DNA of 64,000 nt from CAVQXR01 sp963717955. GTDB taxonomy: Bacteria; Actinomycetota; Thermoleophilia; Gaiellales; Gaiellaceae. The stretch's first letter is position 1, and each line of letters begins with the position of its first letter. A program made the position numbers and the translations under genes. The stretch spans positions 434,001-498,000 of the forward strand of contig CAVQXR010000002.1 of NCBI GenBank assembly GCA_963717955.1, written 5' to 3'. Positions 16,459 to 25,400 of the stretch are shown here, one piece after another. The notes under the pieces were generated by a model. The model was not told the DNA's origin, made no database searches, and was given only the letters and a program-made list of their open reading frames with translations.

Positions 16459-18558
16459 ATGCCGCGGCGCGACGCGCGACACGACATCCTCTTCGAGCCG
16501 ATCCGGATCGGCCCGAAGACCCTACGCAACCGGTTCTACCAGGTGCCCCATTGCACCGGGTTCGGGGTGCACAAGCCGTTCTCCCAGGCGGCCCACCGGC
16601 GGATGAAGGCCGAGGGCGGCTGGGCGGGCGTCTGCACCGAGTTCGCCCCGGTCTCGTTCGACTCGGACGAGGCGCCGTACGTCCCGGCGCAGCTCGTCGA
16701 CGAGAGCGATCTCGCGTGCCTCGCGCTGACGGCCGATGCCGTGCACGAGCACGGCGCGCTCGCCGCGATCGAGCTGACTCATGCGGGGGGTCAGGCGAGC
16801 ACGCAGGGCTCGCGCTGGACGCCGATCGGCCCGTCGGCGCTCGGGAACGAGTACTTCACCTACCAGGTGCCGAAGGTCATGGATCTCGCGGACATCGCCC
16901 GCGTCCACGACGACTGGGTGCTCGCCGCGCGGCGGGCGGCCTCGGTCGGCTTCGACATCGTCTACGTCTACGGCGGCACGGGCTATCTGCCGACGCAGTT
17001 CCTGTCGTCCGCCTACAACAAGCGGACCGACGAGTACGGCGGCTCGCTCGAGAACCGTGCGCGGTTCTGGCTCGAGGCGATCGAGCGCGTGCGCGAGGCG
17101 GTCGGGGCGAAGTGTGCGATCGCCGTGCGGATCGGCGTCGACCTCGTGCCCGGCCTCGACCCCGACGAGGCGCTCGAGTTCGTCCGGATGGCCGATCCCC
17201 TGGTCGATCTCTGGGACGTCAACGTGGGCACGCTCACGACGTGGTCGCACGACTCGGGCCCGTCCCGGTTCTTCCCCGAGGGGCACGAGCTCCAGTGGAC
17301 GGGCCGCGTGCGCGAGGCGACCGCGAAGCCGATCGTCGGCGTGTCCCGGCTCACGAGCCCCGACCGGATGGCCGACATCGTCCGCTCCGGCGTCTGGGAC
17401 ATCATCGGCGCCGCGCGGCCGTCGATCGCCGATCCGTTCCTCCCGTCGAAGATCGAGGAGGGGCGCTACGACGAGATCCGCGAGTGCATCGGCTGCAACA
17501 TCTGCATCGTCAAGGGCGACGAGTGGCACCATCTCGGCTGCACGCAGAACGCGACCGCGGGCGAGGAGTACCGCCGCGGCTGGCACCCCGAGCGGTTCGA
17601 GCCGGCGAAGGGAGCCGATCGCGACGTCCTGGTCGTGGGCGCGGGCCCGTCCGGGATGGAGTGCGCGATCGTGCTCGGCAAGCGCGGCTTCCGGCGGGTA
17701 CACCTCGTCGAGGCCGGCGACGAGCCCGGCGGCTACCTGCGGTGGACCACCCGGCTGCCTGGTCTCGGCGAGTGGGCGCGCGTCGTCAACTGGCGCCGGA
17801 TCCAGCTCGAGAAGCTCCGCAACGTCGAGGTCGTCACCGGGGCTCGGCTGTCCGTACGGGACGTGCTCGAGTACGGCGCCGAGCTGGTCGTCCTGGCCAC
17901 GGGCGCCCGCTGGGCGAGCGACGGTCTCAGCTGGGTCACGGGCGAGCCGATCCCCGGTGCCGATGCATCGCTGCCGCACGTGCTGACGCCGGAGCAGGTG
18001 ATGGTCGACGGGAAGCGCCCGCCCGGCCGGAGGGTCGTCGTCTACGACTGCGAGGGCTACTACACGGCTGCGAGCGTCGCCGAGCAGCTGGCGCTCGACG
18101 GCTTCACGGTCGAGCTGGTCACGAGCCTGCCCGTCGTCGCGCCCCTCTGCGCCCACACGCTCGAGCAGGCGCTCCTCTGCGAGCGCCTCGACGAGCTCGG
18201 GGTCGGCCAGCGCGCGGGAACGGTGGTGGAATCGATCGGGCCCGGCACGGTCAGCTGCAAGGATCGGTTCGGGCATCCGTTCGAGCTCGAGGCTGAAGGC
18301 GTGGTGCTCGTCACGCAGCGGGTCCCGGACGACTCGCTCTACCACGAGCTCGACGCCGACCCGGGCGCCCTCGAGCGTGAGGGGATCGAAGGGCTCTTCC
18401 GGGTCGGTGACTGTGCGGCCACGCGGCTGCTCGCCGACGCGATCTTCGACGGCCACCGGCTGGCCCGCGAGATCGACTCGCCGCACCCGGCCGTGCCGCT
18501 GCCGCATCGCCAGGAGCGCGCGGTCCTTCCGTCCGTGCCGCCGGCCGGGGGCCGCTAA
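16459..18558 (+). CDS. Trimethylamine dehydrogenase-like flavoprotein with altered amine pocket (homologue A)
   Basis: A 699-aa three-domain flavoprotein: an FMN TIM barrel (1-380), a 4Fe-4S site and a C-terminal nucleotide-binding part. The opening DILFEPIRIGPKTLRNRF and the Cys in QVPHCTGFG match trimethylamine dehydrogenase, where Cys30 holds FMN covalently. The cluster cysteines are in ECIGCNICIVK and LGCTQN; spacing to the fourth Cys is one shorter than in TMADH. Trp264 and Asp267 equivalents are kept (TTWSHDSG). Tyr60 is Phe (CTEFAPV), Trp105 is Thr, His172 is Thr (VYGGTGYLP) and Trp355 is lost. It therefore probably oxidises a different amine. It lies directly after potC, so the transported compound is a candidate substrate. 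Confidence 0.85.
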   Translation: MPRRDARHDILFEPIRIGPKTLRNRFYQVPHCTGFGVHKPFSQAAHRRMKAEGGWAGVCTEFAPVSFDSDEAPYVPAQLVDESDLACLALTADAVHEHGALAAIELTHAGGQASTQGSRWTPIGPSALGNEYFTYQVPKVMDLADIARVHDDWVLAARRAASVGFDIVYVYGGTGYLPTQFLSSAYNKRTDEYGGSLENRARFWLEAIERVREAVGAKCAIAVRIGVDLVPGLDPDEALEFVRMADPLVDLWDVNVGTLTTWSHDSGPSRFFPEGHELQWTGRVREATAKPIVGVSRLTSPDRMADIVRSGVWDIIGAARPSIADPFLPSKIEEGRYDEIRECIGCNICIVKGDEWHHLGCTQNATAGEEYRRGWHPERFEPAKGADRDVLVVGAGPSGMECAIVLGKRGFRRVHLVEAGDEPGGYLRWTTRLPGLGEWARVVNWRRIQLEKLRNVEVVTGARLSVRDVLEYGAELVVLATGARWASDGLSWVTGEPIPGADASLPHVLTPEQVMVDGKRPPGRRVVVYDCEGYYTAASVAEQLALDGFTVELVTSLPVVAPLCAHTLEQALLCERLDELGVGQRAGTVVESIGPGTVSCKDRFGHPFELEAEGVVLVTQRVPDDSLYHELDADPGALEREGIEGLFRVGDCAATRLLADAIFDGHRLAREIDSPHPAVPLPHRQERAVLPSVPPAGGR

Positions 18559-18596
18559 CCTTCGCGGATCGGGACGGACAGGAAGGCGGGACGACG

Positions 18597-19991
18597 ATGG
18601 GAACGATCGAGACGCGCATGAGCGCCGAGGAGCTGCAGGACGCGGCGCGCAATCATCTCTGGCTGCATTTCACGCAGATGAGCGGCTACCGGGAAGGCGA
18701 GGTACCGGTGATCGTCCGCGGTGACGGCTGCTACCTGGAGGACGTTCACGGGAAGCGCTATCTCGACGCGCTCGCGGGGCTCTTCTCGGTCAACATCGGC
18801 TACGGCTTCGGCGAGGAGATCGGTGATGCGGCCGCGGCGCAGATGCGAGAGCTGCCGTTCTACATCAACTGGACCTACGCGCACCCGCGCGCGATCGAGC
18901 TCGCCGCCGAGATCGCGTCGATCGCCCCGGGCGACCTCAACCGGGTGTTCTTCGTCTCGGGCGGATCGGAGGCGGTGGAGGCGGCCTGGAAGCTCGCCCG
19001 CCAGTACCACGCCGTGCGCGGCGAGCGGCGCTGGAAGGCGATCGCCCGGCGCATCGCCTACCACGGCACCACGATGGGGGCGCTCTCGATCACCGGCATC
19101 CCCGGGATCAAGAACGCGTTCGAGCCCCTCGTTCCGAGCACGGCTCACGTTCGCAACACGAACCGCTACCACCGCCCGGCGGGCGAGACGGAGGCCGAGT
19201 TCACCGCGTCCCTGCTCGCCGAACTCGAGGAGACGATCCTCCAGGAGGGTCCGGGGACCGTGGCGATGGTGATCATGGAGCCCGTCCAGAATGCGGGCGG
19301 CTCGTTCACGCCTCCCGCAGGCTACTTCCAGGGCGTGCGCGAGATCTGCGACCGCTACGGGATCCTCCTCGTCGCCGACGAGGTGATCTGCGGCTGGGGA
19401 CGCGTCGGCGACTGGTTCGGCTCCGCCCGCTACGACATCAGGCCCGACCTGATGACGTCGGCGAAGGGCCTGTCGTCCTCGTACGGCGTCATCGGCGCTG
19501 TCATCGCCCGCGACGCGATCATGGAGCCGTTCCTCGAGGGGTCGAACATGTACTCGCATGGGATCACGTTCGGGGGGCATCCCGTGCAGTGCGCCGTGGC
19601 CCTGAAGAACATCGAGATCATGAAGCGCGAGGGGATCGTCGATAGCGTCAGGGAGAACGAGGAGCGGTTCCGCTCGACGCTGTCTCAGCTGCTCGAGCTG
19701 CCGATCGCCGGCGACCTCCGCGGCGCCGGGTACTTCTGGGCGCTCGAGCTCGTGAAGGACAAGGAGACCAGGGAGGGCTTCGACGCCGAGGAGTGCGAGT
19801 GGCTGCTCCGCGACTTCCTCTCCCCGACGCTGTTCGAGCGAGGGCTCATCTGCCGCGCGGACGACCGCGGCGACCCCGTGATCCAGATCTCGCCGCCGCT
19901 CGTCGCCGGGCCGGAGGAGTTCGACCAGATCGCCGGCATCCTCGGGGACGTCCTCGGCGAGGCCTGGTCTCTCTACGCGAAGCGTCGCTAG
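18597..19991 (+). CDS. Class III PLP-dependent aminotransferase
   Basis: A 464-aa omega-aminotransferase. FFVSGGSEAVEAAWKLARQ binds the PLP phosphate, ARRIAYHGTTMGALSITG is the aromatic stack over the cofactor, and LLVADEVICGWGRVG carries the conserved Asp. The catalytic Lys is in PDLMTSAKGLSSSYGVIGAV. Family members move amino groups from putrescine, beta-alanine, taurine or similar donors to pyruvate or 2-oxoglutarate. Placement after the Pot-type transporter and the amine dehydrogenase homologue favours a diamine or omega-amino-acid donor. AGGCGGGACG before ATG 18597 may act as the ribosome site; ATG 18618 is an alternative. Confidence 0.87.
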   Translation: MGTIETRMSAEELQDAARNHLWLHFTQMSGYREGEVPVIVRGDGCYLEDVHGKRYLDALAGLFSVNIGYGFGEEIGDAAAAQMRELPFYINWTYAHPRAIELAAEIASIAPGDLNRVFFVSGGSEAVEAAWKLARQYHAVRGERRWKAIARRIAYHGTTMGALSITGIPGIKNAFEPLVPSTAHVRNTNRYHRPAGETEAEFTASLLAELEETILQEGPGTVAMVIMEPVQNAGGSFTPPAGYFQGVREICDRYGILLVADEVICGWGRVGDWFGSARYDIRPDLMTSAKGLSSSYGVIGAVIARDAIMEPFLEGSNMYSHGITFGGHPVQCAVALKNIEIMKREGIVDSVRENEERFRSTLSQLLELPIAGDLRGAGYFWALELVKDKETREGFDAEECEWLLRDFLSPTLFERGLICRADDRGDPVIQISPPLVAGPEEFDQIAGILGDVLGEAWSLYAKRR

Positions 19992-19999
19992 CGGAGCCC

Positions 20000-20920
20000 A
20001 TGGGCGACCGGTATCCGCGCGACCTCGCCGGCTACGGGCAGCATCCGCCTCCCGCCCGGTGGCCCGGCGGCGCGCGCCTCGCGCTGAGCTTCGTCCTCAA
20101 CTACGAGGAGGGCGGCGAGAGCACGCCGCTCGAGGGCGATCCGGCCTCGGAGGCGTTCCTCCACGAGGTGATCGGGGCGCCTCCGACGATCGGCCGGCGC
20201 AACCTCAACACCGAGTCGATGTTCGAGTACGGCAGCCGCGCCGGCTTCTGGCGGGTCCATCGGCTGTTCACGAAGCACCGGATGCCGCTGACGGTCTACG
20301 CGGTCGCGCAGGCGCTCGAGCGCAACCCGGATGCCGCGAAGGCGATGGTCGAGGCCGGCTGGGAGGTCGCGAGCCACGGCTACCGCTGGATCGACTACCT
20401 CGAGCTGCCCGAGGACGTGGAGCGCGAGCACATCCGCAGGGCGATCGAGACGATCGAACGGGTCACCGGGCAGCGGCCGGTCGGCTGGTACACGGGGCGG
20501 ATCAGCGCCAACACGAGGCGGCTCGTCGTCGAGGCGGGCGGGTTCCTCTACGACTCCGACTCCTACGCGGACGAGCTTCCGTACTGGGTCGACGTCGACG
20601 GCGCGCCTCAGCTGATCCTCCCGTACACGCTCGACAACAACGACTTCAAGTTCCTGCTCGTCAACGGGTTCGTGACGGCGGAGGAGTTCTCCACCTACCT
20701 CCGGGACGCGTTCGACGTGCTCTATGCCGAGGGAGCGACCGCGCCGAGGATGATGTCCGTCGGCCTGCATTGCAGGATCATCGGGCGCCCCGGGCGCATC
20801 GGCGGCCTCGAGCGATTCCTCGGCTACGTGGCGAAGCACCCCGACGTGTGGGTGACGACGAGGGCGGAGATCGCACGCCACTGGCGCGAGACCCACCCGT
20901 ACCCGGGCGCCCGGGCGTAG
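20000..20920 (+). CDS. puuE: PuuE-type allantoinase (polysaccharide deacetylase fold)
   Basis: A 306-aa hydrolase closely resembling Pseudomonas PuuE, which opens the hydantoin ring of allantoin to allantoate. Matching segments as I recall them are YPRDLAGYGQHPP, ARLALSFVLNYEEGGE, SMFEYGSRAGFWR, SHGYRWIDYLELPEDVEREH, GQRPVGWYTGR and LYDSDSYADELPYWVD, with the late MMSVGLHCRIIGRPGR. The length is as expected. ATG 20000 follows the aminotransferase stop by 8 bases, so it is probably co-transcribed. No other purine-ring genes are in the window, so a related cyclic amide may be the true substrate. It ends the rightward cluster and faces the GTPase gene. Confidence 0.82.
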   Translation: MGDRYPRDLAGYGQHPPPARWPGGARLALSFVLNYEEGGESTPLEGDPASEAFLHEVIGAPPTIGRRNLNTESMFEYGSRAGFWRVHRLFTKHRMPLTVYAVAQALERNPDAAKAMVEAGWEVASHGYRWIDYLELPEDVEREHIRRAIETIERVTGQRPVGWYTGRISANTRRLVVEAGGFLYDSDSYADELPYWVDVDGAPQLILPYTLDNNDFKFLLVNGFVTAEEFSTYLRDAFDVLYAEGATAPRMMSVGLHCRIIGRPGRIGGLERFLGYVAKHPDVWVTTRAEIARHWRETHPYPGARA

Positions 20921-20927
20921 GCTCGAC

Positions 20928-20948
20928 GGGCCGGATGAGATCCGGCCC
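20928..20948. repeat. REP-like palindrome (GGGCCGGAT family)
   Basis: GGGCCGGAT and ATCCGGCCC form a perfect 9-bp stem around GAG, followed by CCTAC. The same 21-base unit recurs at 36588-36608 and an inverted variant at 36628-36648. It lies between convergent genes and may also act as a terminator. Confidence 0.65.
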
Positions 20949-20958
20949 CTACGGGATC

Positions 20959-21027
20959 TGTGACCGCCGGCTTCGCCGTCTCCTGCGCGGGTCGCGGCCG
21001 GCCGAGCCGGCCGCTCAGCCGCGGAGG
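20959..21027. repeat. About 70-bp intergenic repeat, copy 1
   Basis: This segment is nearly identical to 60411-60481; the last 40 bases match exactly by eye. It contains the perfect palindrome GCGGCCGGC-CGA-GCCGGCCGC (20994-21014). The repeat runs into the 3' end of the GTPase gene and includes its stop codon at 21015-21017. Confidence 0.7.
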
Positions 21028-21956
21028 CGGAGGCGGAGGATCTCGACGGTGTCGCCGTCGGCGACGACGTGCGCTCTGCCGACGCGCTGGCCGTCGAATC
21101 GCGCCGACGGGCCCCGGATCCTCGCGCCGGTGCAGGTCGCTCCGAGCTCGTGGTGGATCTCGTCGGCGACGTCGGCGACGGTGGCGCCGGGCAGGAGCGC
21201 GAGCGGCTCCCCGCCGCCGTCGCCGCGATGGCTCAGGTACACGCGGATGAGCCCGGTGAGCGACCAGATCGACTCACGGAGGCGGTCGAGGCTGGCGTCG
21301 TCGAGGATCGACACTCCGACCGCGGGAAGCCCGGTCGCCGCCGCGATCCGCGCAACCGCCGTGTCGTCGGGCTCGTCGAGCTTCGTGACGGCGACGATCG
21401 AGGGCAGCTCGATACCGGCGAGCCCGAGCTCGACCAGCACCGTCTGCAGGCCGTCGAGCGGGGCGTCGGTCGCATGGCAGAGCACCATCGCATCGGCGTT
21501 GCGCAGGACACCGAGCAGCGCCCGCCCGCCGCCGCGGTCCTCGTGCGCGCCCTCGATCAGCCCCGGGATCTCGACGAGCTGGACGAGAACGCCACCGATC
21601 CGCGTCAGCGCAGGTACCGGGCGCAGCGTGGTGAACGCGTAGTCGCCGGTCTTGATCTGGATCTCCGACAGCGCCTGCAGGAGGGAGGACTTGCCGGCGT
21701 TCGGCGGCCCCGCGACGGCGATCTGCGCGGCACCCTCCCTGCGTACCGCGATCGAGTCGCGGTTGACGACCCGCGTCCGTACCCGGGTCGCCTCGATCTC
21801 GCCGAGCACCCACTTGCGGATGTCGGCGTACGGGCCGTTGCGGTAGTCGGGCAGCTCCGCGAGAGCCCGGCGCAGCTCGGCGACGCGAGCGCTGCCGTCC
21901 TTGCCGACGAGGCGTCGCTTGATCACCTGCATCTGGGTTCGATGGGGCATGGGCAT
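21015..21956 (-). CDS. TGS-domain GTPase of the Obg/DRG type
   Basis: A 313-aa cytoplasmic GTPase. The helical N-terminus (1-75) resembles DRG proteins. G1 is VAGPPNAGKSSLLQALSE, G3 is VEIPGLIEGAHEDRGGG with the Obg-type glycine-rich tail, and G4 is VAVTKLDEPD. The C-terminal 75 residues form a TGS domain (IRVYLSHRGDGGGEPLALLP, then DGQRVGRAHVVADGDTVEIL). DRG-like proteins bind ribosomes or RNA; the role of bacterial ones is little known. This is distinct from the housekeeping ObgE, which is longer. ATG 21956 has GAGGAGG 7 bases upstream; ATG 21950 is an alternative. A long leader with a possible peptide and a hairpin lies upstream. Confidence 0.82.
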   Translation of the reverse strand: MPMPHRTQMQVIKRRLVGKDGSARVAELRRALAELPDYRNGPYADIRKWVLGEIEATRVRTRVVNRDSIAVRREGAAQIAVAGPPNAGKSSLLQALSEIQIKTGDYAFTTLRPVPALTRIGGVLVQLVEIPGLIEGAHEDRGGGRALLGVLRNADAMVLCHATDAPLDGLQTVLVELGLAGIELPSIVAVTKLDEPDDTAVARIAAATGLPAVGVSILDDASLDRLRESIWSLTGLIRVYLSHRGDGGGEPLALLPGATVADVADEIHHELGATCTGARIRGPSARFDGQRVGRAHVVADGDTVEILRLRLRG

Positions 21957-22038
21957 GGCTGAAACCTCCTCGACGATCACGCGCGCAGGAGGAACGCCAG
22001 AACGCCGGCCGTCAGGTCGGCGATGGGCGCGTCCTACC

Positions 22039-22074
22039 CGCCGCTTCCGCTGACGCTGTGAGCCGGAAGCGGCG
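22039..22074 (-). promoter_or_regulatory. Hairpin in the leader of the TGS GTPase gene
   Basis: CGCCGCTTCCG (22039-22049) and CGGAAGCGGCG (22064-22074) form a perfect 11-bp stem with a 14-base loop. On the minus strand it begins at the stop codon of a possible 22-aa leader peptide and ends 82 bases before the GTPase ATG. No T-run follows. It may be an attenuator or a processing site. Confidence 0.45.
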
Positions 22075-22075
22075 A

Positions 22076-22144
22076 TCAGCCGTTCTTGTTCGAGATGGTT
22101 GCGCGCCAGGCCGCCTCGCGGGCCCGGCCGGTCCCGTGTCCCAT
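22076..22144 (-). CDS. Possible 22-aa leader peptide
   Basis: ATG 22144 opens a frame reading MGHGTGRAREAAWRATISNK and ends after Asn-Gly at TGA 22078-22076. A TACCCT hexamer (minus strand, 22160-22155) lies 10 bases upstream, so the start would be almost leaderless. The stop abuts the hairpin at 22074. Reality depends on conservation, which cannot be tested here. Confidence 0.3.
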   Translation of the reverse strand: MGHGTGRAREAAWRATISNKNG

Positions 22145-22168
22145 GACGCGAAGGAGGGTAGCAGGTGC

Positions 22169-22448
22169 TCAGTCCGGCGGCACGGCCGCCGGGGGTGGGG
22201 TGGGCCGCTGGACGAGCGCGACCCCGATGGCCGTGACCGCGATCCCGACCACCCCGACCCAGCCGAGCGACTCGCCGAACCAGAGCCACGCCAGCACGGC
22301 CGTCACCGGCGGCACGAGGTCGGATGACGAGGAGCGTCATCGGCTCCGCGTACTTGACCGCCTCCTTGCTCGTGACGAAGCCGGTCGACCAGAGGACGAC
22401 GAAGAGCGCCGGCGCGCCGACCGTCCAGAGGCGCGAGCGTTCGGGCAC
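22169..22448 (-). pseudogene. DMT/EamA-type transporter relic with internal deletion
   Basis: The first 43 codons from GTG 22448 encode a good EamA N-terminus (PALFVVLWSTGFVTSKEAVK, then YAEPMTLLVIR). The sense then jumps frame to a good EamA C-terminus (LVPPVTAVLAWLWFGESLGW, GIAVTAIGVALVQRPTP) and stops at TGA 22169. An intact transporter has about 290 aa and ten helices; here about 190 central residues are missing. The fragment cannot transport. Internal deletion, not point decay, explains it, since both remaining ends are unmutated. Confidence 0.75.
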
Positions 22449-22472
22449 GGCGGCGAAGGAGAGTGGCAGGCG

Positions 22473-25400
22473 TCAGGCGGACGCGGGGAGGAGCGCTTCG
22501 CAGCGGCGCGCGTAGGCCGTCGCGCCCACGGAGCGCCAGAACGCGAGCGCCCTGGCGGCCTGGGTCTCCGCGCCCGCGTCGCGCCGCTCGGCAGCGAGCA
22601 TCCGCACATACGCTTCGTCGACCGGGACGCCGATCTCGCCGAGCAGGTCTGCGGCGCGGACGAGCTCTCGCTCGGCGAGCAGCGCGGCGGCCCTGTGCCA
22701 CGGGGTTTCGAGGAGCGAGTGCTCGGCGAGGCGGCAGAGACGTTCGGCATCCTCTCGCTCGGCGAGTACGACAGCCGCCTCGAAGTACGCGCCGAGCATG
22801 ATCCCGGCTCCGGTGTCCCGGCGAGTGAGGATCTCGTCGATCAGTGCCTGCGACAGAGCGCCGTCGCCGATGGCCAGCATGACTCGCGCCGATCCCGCGA
22901 GCGCGGGCCAGAGGATCTGCGGGTCGGCCGCGCCGCGCGCGAAGTCGAGCTGCCAGCCGGCGTCGCTGCGAGCACCGGCGAAGTCGCCGCGTGCAAGGCG
23001 TATCTCGGCCCGAACCCAGTGCGCGGTCGCGTCGAGGTAGTGGACGGGCCGGGCATCGAGCTCCCCGATGATCTCCTCGGCCGTCCGTTCCGCCTCGGCC
23101 CACCTGCCGAGCCAGTACGCGGAGGTGGCCGTCTCCGACTTCGTCCAGCGCATCGCCTCGGCGTGTCGGATCTCGATCGCCGCCTTGCGCGCAATTCCGA
23201 CGTACTCGTCGCTGCGCCGCACGTCGCCGAGGTACCAGAGAATCGCCGCGGCGTTGACGCAGCCACGCACGATGACGTTGCCGAAGCCGCCTGCCCGCCC
23301 GAGCCCGATGGCCTGTTCGATGTCCTCGATGCCTCCGACCTCGCCGAGTGAACCCCGTGCCGTGCCGACGGTGACGCGGACGTCTGCAGAGAGCTCATCG
23401 AGCGCGAGTGCTTCCGCCATCGCGAGCGCTTCCCGACCGAGCGCGATCGCCTCGGCCTGGCTCGACGTCAGCATCAGCAGCCGGGACGCCTCGCCGATCA
23501 CGAAGGCCTTCTGGGGTGATGGCGCCGCGTCCCGGAGCAATGAGACGCCCTGCTCGAGGTGCTCGAGCATCCGCCGCTGGTCGCCTGCCCGCCAGACGAC
23601 GTCCGCGAGTCGTAGCTGCGCCTCGGCCATGTCCTCCACCGCACCGTGTGGCGTGAGCGCCTCGAGGGCTTCGGCGAGTGCCGCCTCGCCGGCCGAGTAA
23701 TCGTCCCTGTGCTCGGCCCGGGCGGTGGCCAGCAGGAGCCGTGCCCGCTCGAGGCTGCCGGGCTGGGCGAGCTCCGTCGCCGCGCGGTAGGCCCGCATCG
23801 CCGCGGTGTATGCCGACAGGGCGAGGGCTCGGTCGCCGGCGTCGCTCAGCACGGCGCAGGCTCGGCCCGCGATCACCGAGACGTCCTCGCCGGTGGCTCT
23901 CGCGAGCTCCAGGGCGGCGAGGTAGTGGTGGGCGAGCATCTCGGCGTTGTCGTCCGGGCGCCCGAGCGACTCGATCCAGGCAGCGATCCGCCGGTGGCTC
24001 TGCCCTCGCCGGGAGCGGGGGATCTGCCCGTAGGCGACGTCGCGGACGAGCGCATGCCGGAATACGAACTCGCTCTCCGAGGCGACTGACGAGCGGCGGT
24101 CACGACGGACGAACTCGAGTCGTTCGAGGGCATGGAGCCGCTCCTCGACCTGCCAGCGGGCCGTGTCCGAGATCTCGGCGAGCGCGCCGACCCAGAAGAC
24201 CTTCCCGATCACGGCGGCGTCCTGGAGCAGCGCCTTGTCCGGTGCCGGCAGCGTGTCGAGCCGGGCGGCGATGATGCCCTGCAACGTCTCCGGCAGCGTC
24301 AACTCCGTCCGCTCGCCCCGCTCGCGGAGCATGTGGACGTATTCCTCGGCGTAAAGTGGGTTGCCCCCCGCCCGCGCGAGGAGCCCGCTCTGGACGTCCG
24401 CGTCGAGAACCGGCCGGTCGAGCAGCGAGGCGACGAGCCGCGCCGTCTCCTCGTCGGAGAGCGCGGACAGTGAAACGGTGAGCGCGTTCCGCTTCCCGCC
24501 GCCCCAGCTGGGCCTGCGGTCGAGCAACTCCGGGCGGGCGGTTCCGACGACGAGCAGCGGAACCCCGCTCGCCCATTCGACGAGATAATCGACGAAGTCG
24601 AGCAGGTCGTCGTCGGCCCAGTGCAGATCCTCGAAGACGAGCACGGTCGGGCTCCCGTCGGACAGCGCCTCGAAGAGGCGCCTCCATGCCGCAAACGCCT
24701 CGCCTCGCCGATCGCCAGCGAATTCGACGCTCGAGGCGAGGCCGACGAGGGGCCGGAGGTGACCTTCGATCCAGCGCGCATCGCCGTCCTCGGTGACCAG
24801 CTCCGCGACGATCGCGTGGAGCTTCTCCGCGGCCGACTCCTCACCGTCCGTCTCGAGGATCCCGGCCTGCGCCTTGACCATCTCGCCGAGCGCCCAGTAG
24901 GTGACCCCTTCCCCGTACGGGAGCGAGCGGCCCTGCCGCCACCACATCAGCTCGGGATCCGCGTCGACGATCTGGAACAGCTCCCACACGAGCCGGCTCT
25001 TTCCGATTCCGGGTACGCCGACCAGGGTGACGAGCTGCGGCGAGCGTTCGTTCCGGGCCCGGGCGAGCGCGCCGGTCAGCAGCGCGAGCTCGTCGTCGCG
25101 GCCGACGAGCGGGGCGCGGCCTCGCTGGACGACGTCGACGCCGTGGCGCGAGCGGGCCGCGAGGGCTTCCCAGACGCGGATCGGCCGCTCCTTGCCCTTC
25201 GCGAGCACCGGCTCTGCCTCCCGGTACTCGATCGTCCGCTGTGTGGCCCGATGGGTCGTCTCGTCGACCAGGATCCCGTCGATCGGGGCCGCAGATTGCA
25301 GGCGCGCGCACGTGTTGACGACGTCGCCGGAGGCCATGCCCTCTCCGGCCGCAGGGAGCGCGTCGAGGGCGACCATCGCCTCGCCGGTCGTGACGCCGAT

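Noticed and set aside
20959..21027. Reading the 70-bp repeat pair as attachment sites of an integrated element
   Set aside because: There is no integrase, tRNA or phage-like gene between the copies, and the shared palindrome also occurs inverted at 41742, which fits a dispersed REP family better.
22039..22144. A structured RNA or riboswitch upstream of the TGS GTPase
   Set aside because: Beyond one simple stem I could match no known riboswitch core; kept only as a possible attenuator.
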